The notes under the pieces were generated by a model that had not been told where the DNA came from, searched no databases, and was given only the letters and a program-made list of their open reading frames with translations. Shown here piece by piece: positions 46,424-59,040 of a DNA stretch of 64,000 bases (positions are counted from its first letter, which is position 1; every line of letters starts with the position of its first letter). Source of the DNA: Cryptomeria japonica (taxonomy: Eukaryota; Streptophyta; Pinopsida; Cupressales; Cupressaceae); NCBI RefSeq assembly GCF_030272615.1, contig NC_081405.1:20282047-20346046 (forward strand), in the 5' to 3' direction. The position numbers and the translations under genes are program-made.

Positions 46424-47597
46424 TGTTGGTAGCATGAGCTTGTATGGTTGTCAGTGATGTCAAACCTGGTTATTGGAATGGATGTTGATCTGGATATGCT
46501 CTTGGTTGTTGCAGAATTATGTTTTGTGTTGCACTTGATGTTTTTGATGTTGGTTGTGTCATCATGTATTCAGGGTAGCCCGAAAAGCCTTTGGTACCCT
46601 TTGTATATGTTGCTAATTGTGTTGTGGTTTAGTGGATCATATTCTTTTGGTCTCGATATGTGTTGGAAGATGTGTTAAGATGTTGTTTTGGGTCTCACCA
46701 TGGCGTGTGGAGATTCGCATTGAGTATTTTGCATTGGAAGTGGCTATGTGGTTGATTATGTCTACATGTTATGTTTGGCAATGGCTTTGGAGTATGTGTT
46801 AGCATGTGTGGATTGTTGGATCAATCGTGGAAGGATATATTTTGGTTCCCTCTTTCTCCTGGAGTGGACCGATTTAAGTATTTTAGGTTCGGGTAGCTTA
46901 TTTTGTGTAATATTGCTTTTTCTACTTTGGTCGACCAGTAATTAGGATTTCAATGTTGTATCTCATACTTGAGATATGCGGATGGATGAATTGGTGTGGA
47001 TGAGAAGTGAATTGTGTGAGAAGTGTATGCAAATGATTTGTAAGCATATTTGAGTTTGTAGTGATGCGAAAGTCAGTTTTAGAAGAGCTTTGATATGATA
47101 TATTCTATAAGACAGAGTATTGTGATAGTGAAGATTATTAGAGATGTTTTCCATGATGAACTAGTCGCTTGATCTAGTTGTTCAAGGAAAATTTCATGTT
47201 CAAGAGAATCCTTCTCAATTTCAATTCAGCTATTTCATTTGTTTTTTGGCTGACAGTGAGTCCTTCGGCAGTAGTTTGTATCTTGTCCTGAATAAGTGAT
47301 CTTTCATTGAGAAAGTCCTCTTTGTATCTTACCTAAGGTTGTATGCCTTAGTTTTTCAAGTCCTTTAAGTGTTGGTGCTCCTTGGCAATAAGCCTAACAT
47401 GTTGTAAGCATGTTTATTCATATTGTGAGTTAGATTCTCGCCATGGTTTTTCCCTCTTTGGGTTTTCCACGTAAATTTGGTGTTCATGTGTTGATGGTTA
47501 ATGTGTTATTGCTAAGTAAGTTAATGTTGTTCATTAATAATCTATTTTGAAGTTGTGGACTAATCCCCTCCCTCTCAGTCCTACCGGGTGTTCAACA
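46424..47597 (+). repeat. 5' LTR of copia element A
   Basis: About 1.17 kb, matched by the split 3' LTR. Near its end is GGGTTTTCCACGTAAATTTG, a stretch also seen in element C's LTRs and common in plant copia U5 regions. It ends GTGTTCAACA. The short ORFs within it are not genes. Confidence 0.85.
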
Positions 47598-47599
47598 AT

Positions 47600-47611
47600 T
47601 GGTATCAGAGC
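47600..47611 (+). other. primer-binding site of element A
   Basis: TGGTATCAGAGC, complementary to the 3' end of initiator tRNA-Met, two bases after the 5' LTR. Confidence 0.85.
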
Positions 47612-47656
47612 AAGGTTCCTCTTTGAAAAGCTTAACCAATTGAGATAGATCTAGAG

Positions 47657-47890
47657 ATGGCGCAAGACCTTCATGTTTTAGCATCGATGTTTGATGGAGA
47701 AAACTTTACTTATTGGAAGGAAAGAATGGAGTCTTACTTGGAAGCATTGCATAATGGATTCTAAGAGATTATTTATAAAGGTTATCAATGCCCTCTAAAT
47801 GGCCCATCAACTCTAGATGAAATTAAGGCTTGGGAGACAAATGTTAAAGCTAAAACAATACCTATCAGCTGTCTTAGAGATGAAGTATGT
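47657..47890 (+). pseudogene. copia gag N-terminal fragment (element A)
   Basis: ATG at 47657 opens MAQDLHVLASMFDGENFTYW and KERMESYLEALHNGF, a copia gag N-terminus. A stop at 47762 is followed in frame by PLNGPSTLDEIKAWETNVKA. The coding breaks off near 47890 and jumps to the pre-integrase zinc region. The rest of gag, its zinc knuckle and the protease are missing, probably through a deletion of well over 1 kb. Confidence 0.8.
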
Positions 47891-47941
47891 TAAGGATCGA
47901 TAGTAAGAGATTAACCAGAGATTATCAAGCCTAATGACACT

Positions 47942-50472
47942 ATGTGCAGGGAATGCCAGTTAGGGAAGCAGACAAAGAGAAGTTTCAAGAACAAGGAGTA
48001 TTCTATGACATATTCATTAGAGATAATTCATACAAATATGTGTGGCCCTACAAGGATAAGCAAACTTAAAGGTGAAAGGTATTTTATGTTACTCATTGAT
48101 GATTATTCTAGAATGACATGGGTTACATTTTTTAGAGAAAAATCTGAAGCTTTTGAAAGATTTAAAGTTTTCTAGTCAATAGTAGAAAATCAAGTTGATG
48201 CTAGAATCAAGTGTTTGAGATCTAATAGAGGTGGAGAATTTACTTCAAAAGAATTTGACAATTTTTTGTTTGAAATATGGTATTAGGAGACATCTTTCTG
48301 CACTAAGAACTCCTCAACAGAATGGTGTGGTTGAAAGGAAGAATATAATTGTTATTGAGATGGATAGAATCATGATGAAGTATGTTAACTTGGCCAATGT
48401 GTACTGGAAAGAAGTTGTGGATCCGTTGTCTACATTCTTATCGGGGTTCAGATAAGAGAAAATCATACTAAGACACATTATGAGTTGTGGTATGGAAGAC
48501 CACCTACTATGAAATATTTTAGAATCTTGGGGAGTAAGTGTTATATCAAAAGAGATGAGAATGAACTTGGAAAGTTTGATACCAGAGCAGATGAAGGAAT
48601 ATTTTTGGGATATGCTACGAATAGAAAAGTCTACTAGTGTTACAATAAGAGATTAAACAAGATAGTGGAGAGTACAAATTTGAAATTATGCAAGGTATGG
48701 GATCAAACTACCCTTGAACCTATTCAAGAAATTGAATTTGAGATTATTCCTGCTACTGTAGAAGAAAACACGGATCTAATAGGAAACAATGAAGAGAAAT
48801 TAGATGAAACAAAAGAAGATAAAGAAAAACCACAAGCAATCAAGTCCCCGAAATATGTGCAAAGGAATCATTCGGAAGATCAAATAATCAGAGACAAGAA
48901 CTAAGGAGTTCAGACAAGAAGAAGTGTTACAAAGGTAAATGAGCAAAATAATTGTTGTTTTCTTTCACTCATTGAACCAAAATCATATGAAGAAGCGAGC
49001 AAAGAAGAAATTTGGGTAAAAGAAAAGGATGAAGAATTGAATTAGATAGAAAAGAATCAGAATTGGGAGCTAGTACCTAGACCAATGGATAAAAATGTGA
49101 TAGGAACTAAGTGGGTGTTTTGGAACAAACTGGACAAATAAGGACAAGTCACAAGGAACAAAGCAAGATTGGTATGTAAAGGCTATTCTCAGGTAGAAGG
49201 TATTGATTTTGAAGAAAAAATTTCTCCAGTTGCTAGGATGGAATCTATTAGAATGTTTCTTTCTTTTTCTTCCTACAAGAACTTTAGAGTATATCAGATG
49301 GATGGCAAGTTAGCATTTTTTAATGGAGAACTGGAAGAAGTATACATTGAACAACCAAATGGATTTATATTGTCAGAAGATCCGGACATGGTTTGCAAAT
49401 TAAAAAAGGAATTGTATGGACTCAAACAAGCACCTAGAGTGTGGTATGCAAGACTCGATAGATATTTGTTATAGCAAAATTTCAAGAAAGGAATTGTTGA
49501 CAACAATCTTTATTTTAAGGTTTAAGACATTAAATTATTGACTGTTGTTGTTTATGTTGATGATATCATCCTTGGAGGAAGTGATAGTTTGTGTAAATAA
49601 TTTGCAGAAGAGATGCAAAAAGAATTTGAGATGTCTATGTTTGGAGAGATGTCATTATTTCTTGTTCTTCAAGTTACTCAGTTGAATGATGAAATCTTTA
49701 TTTCTCAAGCTAAGTATGTGAAACAGATGTTAAAGAAGTTTGATATGGAGAATTGTAAACCTGTTACTACCCTTTTAGCTATTGGATACAAATTAGGCAA
49801 AGATGATACATCTTCAGATGTTGATAAAAAGAAGTATAGATCTATGATTGAAGAACTATTATACCTTACTGCTTCTAGAACATATATTATGAACACTGTA
49901 TGTTTTGTTGCAAGATTTCAAACTAGTCCGAAGAAAACTTGTGATCAAGCAGTGAAGAGGATTTTTAGATACCTAAAAGGAACTCAAGACATTGGCCTAT
50001 GTTACAAAAAGGATGGAGATTTCATGTTGAATGCATATACAAATGTTGATTGGGCTAGAAGTATTGATGATAGGAAAAGTAATAGTGGTGGTACATTCTT
50101 TTTGGGAGACAGATTGGTTTCATGGATGAGTAAGAAACAAGAATCAATGTCATTATCCACTACAAAAGCTAAATATATTGCTGCAACATCTTGTTGTACT
50201 CACTTTTTTTTTATGAAGCAGACTCTTAAGGATATTAGAGTGTATATGATAAATCTATTCCTATTATGTGTGATAATACCAGTACTATAAACAGTTTAAA
50301 GAATTCAGGTATGCATTCAAAAACTAAACATCTCAATCCATTATTAGAGAGAAGGTTGCAAAGAAAGAAGTTAGACTAGAATACATTTCTACAACAGGGT
50401 AGGTAGAAGACATTTTTACTAAGGCTTTGGTGAAGGATACTTTTGAGTATCTCAGATGGTTATTTCCCCTCC
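47942..50472 (+). pseudogene. copia pol: integrase, reverse transcriptase, RNase H (element A)
   Basis: Starts with the pre-integrase segment MCRECQLGKQTKRSFKNKEY. The integrase core reads LEIIHTNMCGPTRIS and LIDDYSRMTWVTFFREKSEA, then LRSNRGGEF: Asn stands at both places where the copia family normally has catalytic Asp (HTD, RSD). PQQNGVVERKN is kept. RT spans about 49030-49800 with GTKWVFWNKLDK, KELYGLKQAPRVWYARLD and the catalytic YVDDIILGGS (about 49554). RNase H keeps VDWARSIDDRKS, but the usual EAEY motif reads KAKY. The C-terminal VEDIFTKALVKDTFEYLRW is followed by element B. Numerous stops (for example 49139 and 49472) and several frame changes are present. Many changes are G to A or C to T, as expected from methylcytosine decay. 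Confidence 0.9.
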
Positions 50473-53400
50473 TTTTTTGGTGCAGGAGCACCTGGCACAA
50501 GATGGCCACCATGAGGCCAAATTGGTGATAAGTTCATGTTTTTGAGTTTTGTCATGAGTAAGGTCTTGAAAGAATGTATTTGATGTATAAAGGTATTTCA
50601 AACCTATTTGGACCTATTCATATTGTTTTTTCAATCATAAAGGTCTTAGGTTGAGTCTAGGGTGCATATTGATAAAATTGTCAAATATTGTCAACATTGT
50701 CATAAACAACTTTTGTGTTTGTAAGGGTAATTAGGTGTTTGTTAATGATGTTGGTTTAAAAATTGGTTATAACCATTGGGAGGCCTTGGAGGAATTTAAA
50801 TAGGTCCCTCCCACTACCAAAATGGGGTGGACATTCTTTTAAAGGAAAAAGATTAATAAAATCTTGGAGTTCCCTGCACTTTTCTGAGTTTTTCTAACGT
50901 ACTATTAAGAAAAATCATTCATTTGAATTGGTTATCCATAGGATATGAAAGAGGATCGAATCCTCTCAATTTTGTCTTTTTTTTCATTCATTTTGGTTGT
51001 GTTTTGAAGGAGACATAGTAAATTTTGTAAAATATGTCCAAACCCTTCCTAGGATAAACAGTGAACTTGGAAAATGTATAGAACCTCCATTCCACAATGA
51101 ACAAGAGCCAAACTTGGTGGAATGGAGGGAAATATCATGTATTTTATTTTAACTTTATTTTCATGGTCCCAAGATTGCTTTTGCATGTGCAATATGATGT
51201 CAAAATGTTGATTTGACAATGCTACAGTCTGGTAAAACTCCGATTCCCGTGTGTTGCAGAGATTAGTACTCTTTTGTATGGAAGGATTATGTCAAAAATG
51301 TCATATGGATGGAAATAATATTGAGTCTAATTTCATTTGCTTCATTTTTTATTGAATTTAATGGAAAAATGAGCAAGTTATGATCATTTTTGTGAAAGCA
51401 GCCTGTTCAGGAAATAGTTTTCCAGATCTGCAGTTAGAAAATGTGTTGGTATAGATATCTATGGTCGAATAAGGACCTACCACTTGGTGTGTGGATATAT
51501 TATTATTTTTTGAACAAACTTCCTTTTTACCATAAAAATTCATCTTATGATTTGAGGGGTCAAATGAGTCAATTTCTAAAAACTGTCATGTCTATGTGAG
51601 TTCCTGTCACTGCTGCTACAGGAAGGTTGCAGAAAACTATTATATGATTTGTTTATGTTCTTGGTGACCATGTGTGGTCTTTTCATGTCACATTTATCAT
51701 TCTAAAGTGATTCAAGGTGTTGACTTGTAGAATTTGGCACTGTGAGATGAGTTTATGGACAAGTTGGGTCCTCATAGGGAAGTGGCTTGTGTGAGTAGGA
51801 TATAAGGGTTTGGTGAAGTCTGAGTGTTTGTGAGTCTCAAGTTAGCCTTAGACATGTGTAATTAGCCTAATGAAATTTATTCCAAGGATTGGATTTATTT
51901 TGTGAAGTTTATGTTCACTTTTGGTGGTTTGTGTAGCCTAGTGGCTTGAGAGAACCTATGTGTTTGAGGTGTCTTTAGGTGAGTGTTGCTACAAAAGAAA
52001 TCGATGTGTGTTTGAACCTGATATGGAGGGATGTTTTTAGTCATGGACCCAAGCCTTTGCATCAAATTGGTATCAGAGCCCAAAATATCTGGGTAAAGAA
52101 GAGTTTGTGTGTGGTTGGTAGTTGTGTGTTGGTTCAGGTTGAGAGGAAAACCTGGTGAGTGGTTGCCAAAAGACTAGGAGGGAAGAGAGAAGGCACCTAG
52201 GCGAGGCAAGGACAAGATGAGTCCATAAGATAGAGATTTTTTGAGTGAATTGAGGGAATAATTGAGAGGTGAGGGTTCATGGAAGAAGAAAGAGGAAGAG
52301 AGGAAGAAGAGAGAAGAAGAGAGAAAAAGTGAAAAAGAAGAGAGGAAGAGGAAAAAGGAAGAGTTGTGGTAGTTAGAGCTTGACAAAGAGATAAGAGAGA
52401 TAAAGAAAGCTATCGATAGATTGGAAGAAGACATGAAGGAAGTAAACAAAAGGATTAAGAGGGCACTCAGTTGGCACCTGACAGTTAAGAAGAAGATGGT
52501 GTGGCCTATTCAAAGGCTGATTCATAAAAGAAAACAAGTAAAGGCATTGGAACCAGAGGTGACAGTACTAGAAACCCTGTGGGAAGAGGGTAGTGAACAC
52601 ACAATGAAAGGTAAAGAAGAGGATGTAGAAGTAGAAAACAACAATGAGGAGGAACTTGATTTGTGGGAAATGTATGCAACCATTGAGGAAGAATGGAAAA
52701 GTAAAGGTGGAGTTGAACAAGTAGAGGAGATGATGATAGTAGAAGAAGAAGTATATGTGTATGGTGATTGTGTTAGTAACATCAAAGTTGCAGATGAACA
52801 AAAGGCAGATTGTAATCAGGTGTTTGAAGAGGTTGATGGTAGATTGAAAGAGTTACCAAGAAGGCTTGAGAAGGAGAACATTGTTTCCATGCATGATTTT
52901 GATACTAATCCATTGATTTTTGTTCATGAAGTTGTTGTTATGTTCATTGTTATATAGGAATAAAGGGGAATAACTTAGAAAAGGTGCAAAAAAATTCTTC
53001 CCAAGTTCAAATGCTTGAGCAAGAGGGTAGGAAGGCCAAGAGTAAAGATGAAGGCTAGAGGTGGTGAAGGATCAAGACTGAGTGCATTCTTCAAGTACCT
53101 AACTGAATGGAAGGGACAACCAAATGACATATCATTTGCAAACTTCAAAGATGATGTGAAGACAAGAATACATGTGACAAATCCTTTTCAAAGAGACTTG
53201 GAATTTTGTTTGGAGGGTTGTATGGTGCAGAAGCACCTGGCACAAGATGGCCACCATGAGGCCAAATTGGTGATAAGTTCATGTTTTTTATTTTTGTCAT
53301 GAATAGGGCCTTGAAAGACTATATTTTATGTATAAAGGACTTTCAAACCTATTTGGAACTATTCATATTAGTTTTTGAATCATAAAGGTCATAGGTTGAG

Positions 53401-54835
53401 TCTAGGGTGCATATTGATAAAATTGTCAAATATTGTCAACATTGTCATAAGCAACTTTTGTGTTTGTAAGGGTAATTAGATATTTTTTAGTGATGTTGGT
53501 TTTAAAAGTGGTTATAAAAATTGGGAGGCCTTGGAGACATTTAAATAGGTACCTCCCATGACCAAAATGGGGTGAATATTCTTTTGAAGGAAAAAGATTA
53601 ATAAAATCTTGGAGTTCCCTGCACTTTTCTGAGTTTTTCCAATGTAATAGTCTAATAAAAGGAATTTTCCATTAATAAAACTCATTCATTTGCATCATTT
53701 ATCCATAGGAGATGAAAGAGGATTGAATCCTATCAATTTTGGCTTTTTTTTCATTCATTTTGGTTGTGTTTTTAAGGAGATATAGTAAATTTTGTAAAAT
53801 TTGTCCAAGCCCTTCCTAGGGTAAACAATGAACTTGGAAAATGTATAGAACCTCCATTCCATGATGAACAAGAGCCAAATTTGGTGGAATGGAGGAAAAT
53901 ATATTTTATTTTATTTTCACTTTGTTTGCAGGGTTCCAAGCTTGCTTTTGTACGTGCAATATGATGTCAAAATGCTGATTTGATAGTGCTACAACCTGAT
54001 AAAACTCAGATTATCATGTGTTGCAAAGATTAGTACTCTTTTGTATGGAAGTATTATGGTTAAAATATCATATGGATGGAAATAATATTGAGTCTAATTT
54101 CATTTTCTTTAATTATAATTGAATTTCATGGAAAAATGAGCAAGTTATGATCATTTTTGTGAAAGCAACCTGTTCAAAAAATGGTTTTCCATATCTGCAG
54201 TTAAAAAATGTGCTGGTACAGCTATGTATGGTTGAATAAGGACCTTCCACTTGATGTGTAGATATATTATGATGTTGTTAAAAAACTTCCTTCTTACCAT
54301 AAAAAATCATCTTATGATTTAAGGGGTCAAATGAGTCAATTTCTAAAAATTGTCATGTCAATGTGAGTTCCTGTCACTGCTGCTACAGGAAGGTTGCAAA
54401 AAACTATTATATGATTTGTTTATGTTCTTGGCGACCATGTGTGGTATTTTCATGTCACATTTATCATTCAAAAGTGTCTCAAGGTGTTGACTTGTGAGTT
54501 TGGCATTGTGAGATGAGTTTATGGATAAGTTGGGTCCTCATAGGGAAGTGGCTTGTGTCAATAGGATATAAGGGTTTGGTGAATTCTGAGTGTTTGTGAG
54601 TCTCAAGTTGGCCTTAGACATGTGTAATTGGCCTAATGAAATGTATTCCAAGGATTGGATTCAGTTTGTGAATTTGATGTTCACTTTTGGTGGTTTGTGT
54701 AGCCTAATGGCTTGAGAGAACCCATGTGTTTGAGGTGTCTTTAGGTGAGTGTTGCTACAAAAGAAATTGATGTGTGTTTGAACCTGATATGAAGGGATGT
54801 TTTTAGTCATGCACTCAAGCCTCTGCATCATTTTT
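50473..54835 (+). mobile_element. element B: LARD-like LTR element nested in A, TTTTT target duplication
   Basis: The LTRs are 50478-52064 and 53223-54830 (about 1.6 kb each), beginning TGGTGCAG and ending GCATCA, both containing AGCACCTGGCACAAGATGGC. The 5-bp flanks are TTTTT (50473-50477 and 54831-54835). The primer-binding site TGGTATCAGAGCCC is at 52068. The interior is only 1.16 kb and holds a charged ORF but no protease, RT or integrase, so movement would depend on another element. Removing B rejoins the end of A's pol to A's 3' UTR. Confidence 0.85.
52217..53302 (+). pseudogene. element B internal ORF, charged coiled-coil protein
   Basis: A single frame runs from ATG 52217 into the 3' LTR (stop after 53302), broken by about six stops (three before 52400, then 52955 and shortly after). 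The N-terminal part is extremely Lys/Glu-rich (runs of KKREEERK type), then LDKEIREIKKAIDRLEEDMK is heptad-like. An acidic middle (EEDVEVENNNEEELDLWEMY) follows, then a basic RVGRPRVKMKARGGEGSRLS and FFKYLTEWKGQPNDISF. The YLTEWKGQP string just before the 3' LTR recalls chromodomains, which sit at that position in Ty3 chromoviruses; this is suggestive only. Possibly a gag-like or packaging protein. Confidence 0.5.
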
Positions 54836-55111
54836 CTAACTAGATGCATTTTTAGTGGAGCATCTTTCTAGCGGGAGACTTACCGCTTATCCTTGTCTCC
54901 TGGATTGATGTTGTTGTTGCTCTCAAGGGGAGCAATGGTGTGAGTTGGTCAATAGAGTTTGCATTTCCCTTTTTCATTGTTTTCAAAGGGAGAGACAGTT
55001 TTTGTGATATTGGAGAGAGAGTTTTTGTGAGATTATTATGATAAAGTGATGTGTGGTTGGTGTCTAGAAAAGGATTGTATTGGTGTTTCCATCAATGACA
55101 AAGGGGGAGAT
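54836..55111 (+). other. element A 3' untranslated region and polypurine tract
   Basis: Continues A after B and contains GAGCATCTTTCTAGCGGGAG and CATCAATGACAAAGGGGGAG. The polypurine tract AAAGGGGGAGAT at 55100-55111 primes plus-strand synthesis and abuts the 3' LTR. Confidence 0.7.
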
Positions 55112-56194
55112 TGTTGGTAGCATGAGCTTGTATTAATATTGTATGGTTATTCATGTCAAATATGGTTATCCAAATGAATGTCGGTTCATATATTCTCTTG
55201 GTTGTTGCGGAATTATATTTTGTGTTGCACTTAATGTTTTTGGTGTTGGTTGTGTCATCTTGTATTCAGGGTGGTTCGAAAAGCTTTTGGTGCCCTCCAG
55301 ATATATTGATAATTGTGTTGTGGTTTAGTGGATCATATTATTTTGGTCTGGATATGTGTTGAGATGTTGTTTTGGGTCTCACCATGGTGTGTGGAGGTCC
55401 ACATTGAGTATTTTACATCAAAAGTGGTTATGTGGCCCACTGGTTGATTATGTCTACACATTACATTTGGTAATGGCTTTGGAGTATGTGTTAGCATGTG
55501 CATATTGTTGGATCAACCATGGAAGGATATATTTTGGTTCCCTCTTTCTCCTAGAGTGGACCGATTTAAGTATTATAGGTATGGGTGGCTTATTTTGTGT
55601 AATATTGCTTATTTTATTTTGGCTGACCCTTAATTAGGATTTCAATATTGTATCTCATATTTAAGATATGCAGATGAATGAATTGGTCTGGATGAGAAGT
55701 GAATTATGTGAGAAGTGTATGTGAATGATTTGCAAGAAAATTTGAGTTTGTGGTGATGTGAAAGTCAATTTGAGAAGAGCTTTGAAGGTGATATATTCTA
55801 CAAGATAGACTGGCGTGGAAGTGAAGATTATCAGAGATGTTTTCCATGATGTTGGTCACTTGATCCAATTGTTCAAGGATAATTTCATGTTCAGGGGAAT
55901 CCTTCTCAATTTTTAATTCAGCTAATTCATTTGTTGTTGACTGATAGTGAGTCCTTCGATAACAGTTTGTATCTTGTCCTAAAGAAGTGATCTTCAATTG
56001 AGAAAGTCTTCTTTGTATCTTTCCTAAGGTTGTGTGCCTTAGTTCCACAAGTCCTTTAGGTGTTAGTTCTCCTTGACAATAAGCCTAAAATATTGTAGAC
56101 ATTATTATTCATATTGTGAGTTAGATTCTCACCATGGTTTTCCCTATTTGGGTTTTCCACATAAATTTGGTGTTTATGTGTTGATGGTTGATGT
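55112..56194 (+). repeat. 3' LTR of element A, first part
   Basis: Starts TGTTGGTAGCATGAGCTTGT and follows the 5' LTR until element C interrupts after GATGT (56190-56194). The remaining part is at 63618-63717. Confidence 0.85.
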
Positions 56195-57337
56195 TGTTGG
56201 CAAGACACTGCATGTATGTTGAGATGTTGTCATTAATAGAAAATCATATCAGTTGTGGCATCCACAATTCATGTTTTCATCATTCTAGAAGATTGATTGA
56301 AGATTGATCAAGTACTGGTGAGGTTTGGTGAAAAGAAGTGTATCTAACAGAGTGTACATTGTTTTGGTTGAAAGAGTATTTTGGTTAAGTATTTTGCTTT
56401 GCAGATCTGGGAGATGTATTGTGGATATGAAATTTACCTTATTCCAGGTTTGTGGCCCCCGATGTTAATTTTTGTGTTGGTTGGTAAGATCTGGTAGATT
56501 GGTGTTATGTAAAGACAGTGGTTATCAGTGGTAACATGTGGAAATGCATTATGCAGATCTTGCGGATCAATTTTGGTGAATGTTTATGTATTCGAGGTCG
56601 ATGAGCCGACATGTGGAAAGCGTGTGGATGTTTTGTTTTGGTCTGTATGGTTGTTTTGGATCAGATTGAGTTGACTTGTGTACATATTTTATTTTTTGTG
56701 ACCTGTTCTTGAAGCCGACTCAGTGGTGACCTAAAATTGGTGATGCAGATATATAAGACAGATTGATTTGATCATTTTCGATATTGATGGTTTTGTGGGA
56801 TGTGTGTATGATCGATTGTGCACAGTTTCACATGTGCAAGGTGAAGATTTGTGCTCTGGTATGTTGCAAAATATCAAAACAGAGCAATATTGCAGAACTG
56901 AGTAAGAATATGTGTTTTTTGATTAACCGGAACTATACTCGGGCATTTGTTGATGCTATTAAATATTTTAAACTCTCTTTTATCTCCTATAATTATTTTG
57001 TAAGGCAGTAAGACTTCTGGGTTGTAGCCCTTGTTGTAAACATTGAGCAGTGAGCTCTTGGCAGTGTGCCTGAATGCATGTGCATTCCCCTTATGTAATT
57101 TTTGTATACTTTTAACAGAGTATATTAATATTGTGGGTTTGAATCCTACCGTGGTTTTTCGCTTAACCAAGTTTTCCACGTAAAAATCTTGGTGTTATGG
57201 TGTTGTTGATCTTTGTTTTGTGTTTCTGCACTTTACTTTTGTTCTTTTGTATTACCTTGATTAAAGGACAAATTAATAAAATCAAAAGTTGTAGAACACT
57301 TATTCACCCCCGCTCTTAGTGTTCCTTGATTCCAACA
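56195..57337 (+). repeat. 5' LTR of element C
   Basis: 1,143 bp, TGTTGGCAAGACACTGCATG to GATTCCAACA. It shares the copia-type GGTTTTTCGC...GTTTTCCACGTAAAAATC stretch with element A. Confidence 0.85.
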
Positions 57338-57405
57338 ATTGGTATTAGAGCCTAGTTCCTCCGAAGAAGCCTAATAGCTTGAGGGGGATCCGGGAAAGTG
57401 AATCA

Positions 57406-58612
57406 ATGGATTCCAGAAGTCTTATACAGTAGCTAGTTGTTTCTCTTGAAGATCTTGATCATGCACAAGATGAGAACCAACAAGTGAAAGAAAATCTCAA
57501 AGATGCTGAAGAATTCATTGAAACATTAAAGGATCAGCTAACCAAATCAAGGGAAAATAGAAAGGAGCTTGTTGATTAGCTTAAGAAGAAAGAAAGTCAA
57601 AGCATTGATGAAGAAGCCTTGGGGGAAAAGATAGAAGAATGTGATAGACTAGCTAGAGCCAATATAGTCTAGAAGAATGAAATGGAAGCTATTGTGATGA
57701 AATTGACAAAAGAGATTGACGAAATGAAGAAAAATGAAGAAAAGCTTGCCCAGTCCCTAAAAGAAAAATCTGAAGAATGTTGCAGACTTGAGAGTGAGAA
57801 TGGACAACTGAAGCTTGACCTACAAGATGCTAGACAACATGAGGAAGATCTTAAGAGGTAGATCATCCTTATTAGATATGATCTTGATGTTGCAAATGAG
57901 TACAAGGAGAAGTTCCAGATCAATTTAGCTAAGCTTGATGAAATGCTTGCAAGTCAGAAGAATCCTACTAATAATCAAGGTCTCAGATATGAGAAAGGAG
58001 AAAGCTCTGGATCTCGTCAAATCAATCCTAAGACTCGACAATAAAAGAACAACTCAAGAAAACCTTTAGTAAGACATCCTAATGCTCATAAAATCAATGG
58101 TAATTGTTTTGCTTGCAATAAATCTAGTCATATGGCTAGCTAATGCAGAAATAGGATGATAAATAATGGTCCATCTTTTACCGGTCAATGTTTCAAATGC
58201 AACAAATATGGTCATAAGGTAAATGTTTGCAGAATTGTGATGAATAAATTTCAAAATAGGAGAAATGTCAAATATTATGCATGTGGTATGTTTGGACATG
58301 TTGCTAATCAATGCAGAACAAGAATCTAAATTAGATGAATTTCAAACCTATGCAAGGAAATGTTGTTTTCTATGCTTGCAATAAGTCCGGTCACATTCCT
58401 AAGTATTGCAAAAGTAGAATTGCAAATAGGAGAGGTCTGGAAGACAAGAACAAGAATATGAAGCCTGATGAGAAGGGAAAATAAAAAGTTGAGGAGATCA
58501 GAGATCAGATGAAGAAGACATGGGTTAAGAAGACTGATTCAGAGGCAGGAAGTGGGTCTGCACCTGATTCTGGTGCTGGAACTACATCCGGTAACTATAC
58601 CTAGGCATCTGG
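57406..58612 (+). pseudogene. element C gag-like region: coiled coil plus four CCHC knuckles
   Basis: ATG at 57406 opens MDSRSLIQ and a stop, then a long heptad-rich stretch (EDLDHAQDENQQVKENLKDA, NGQLKLDLQDARQHEEDLKR) to about 57990. Four zinc-knuckle-like motifs follow. The first (about 58105) has Ser for Gly and an internal stop. The second, CFKCNKYGHKVNVC (58189-58230), is complete. The third (YYACGMFGHVANQC, about 58273) and fourth (FYACNKSGHIPKYC, about 58368, in a shifted frame) have lost their first cysteine to Tyr. A Lys/Ser-rich tail (KKTWVKKTDSEAGSGSAPDS) ends near 58612. This is the layout of copia gag C-termini, which bind element RNA. The capsid-like N-terminal part seems to be missing. 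Confidence 0.75.
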
Positions 58613-59040
58613 CCTTGGGGGAGTTGTAATGCAAATCTTTCAAACCCTCTGTTTGAGATCTGTGCCTATTTTCGGCATATTATAGAAGTTTTTATGATGA
58701 TTACAGATATTTGTGGTGGATCTTCAGAAGAATTGACCCGATTTGAAGATCAGAAGAAGAATTCTTGACAAATATAGAGAATCTAGAAGAATTAGGGCAG
58801 AGTGCATTTATTCCAATGAAAAGTTAGGTCTGCGGTGAATAAAAGGTAACTTTTTCTCTTCATTTCTCACTTTGTGATTGAAGAGAAGAAGTTTAGAGAG
58901 CTTTGCAAAGAAGCCAATCAGTCGAGACTAAGTGCTAATGATTTCTGAAGCGATTTGGCTAGAAAACCTAATTCGGTACCAAAGGTATTTATCAGTGAAA
59001 ACCCTCTTTTGGTTGAAGTTTAAAATTTGAATCTATAAGA
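58613..59040 (+). other. leader-like spacer before element C's second ORF
   Basis: Non-coding, with an A/G-rich middle (GAAGAATTGACCCG, AGAAGAAGAATTC), TTTTTCTCTTCATTTCTCAC near 58850 and CCTCTTTTGGTTGAAG just before the ORF. It resembles a 5' UTR; no promoter is proven. Confidence 0.35.

Noticed and set aside
46448-46945. Hydrophobic, Trp/Val-rich ORFs resembling membrane proteins
   Set aside because: They lie wholly within the copia LTR and recur in its 3' LTR; T/G-rich sequence yields such translations.
52174-52801. Ser/Phe-rich minus-strand ORFs
   Set aside because: Reverse complement of the Lys/Glu-rich frame of element B.
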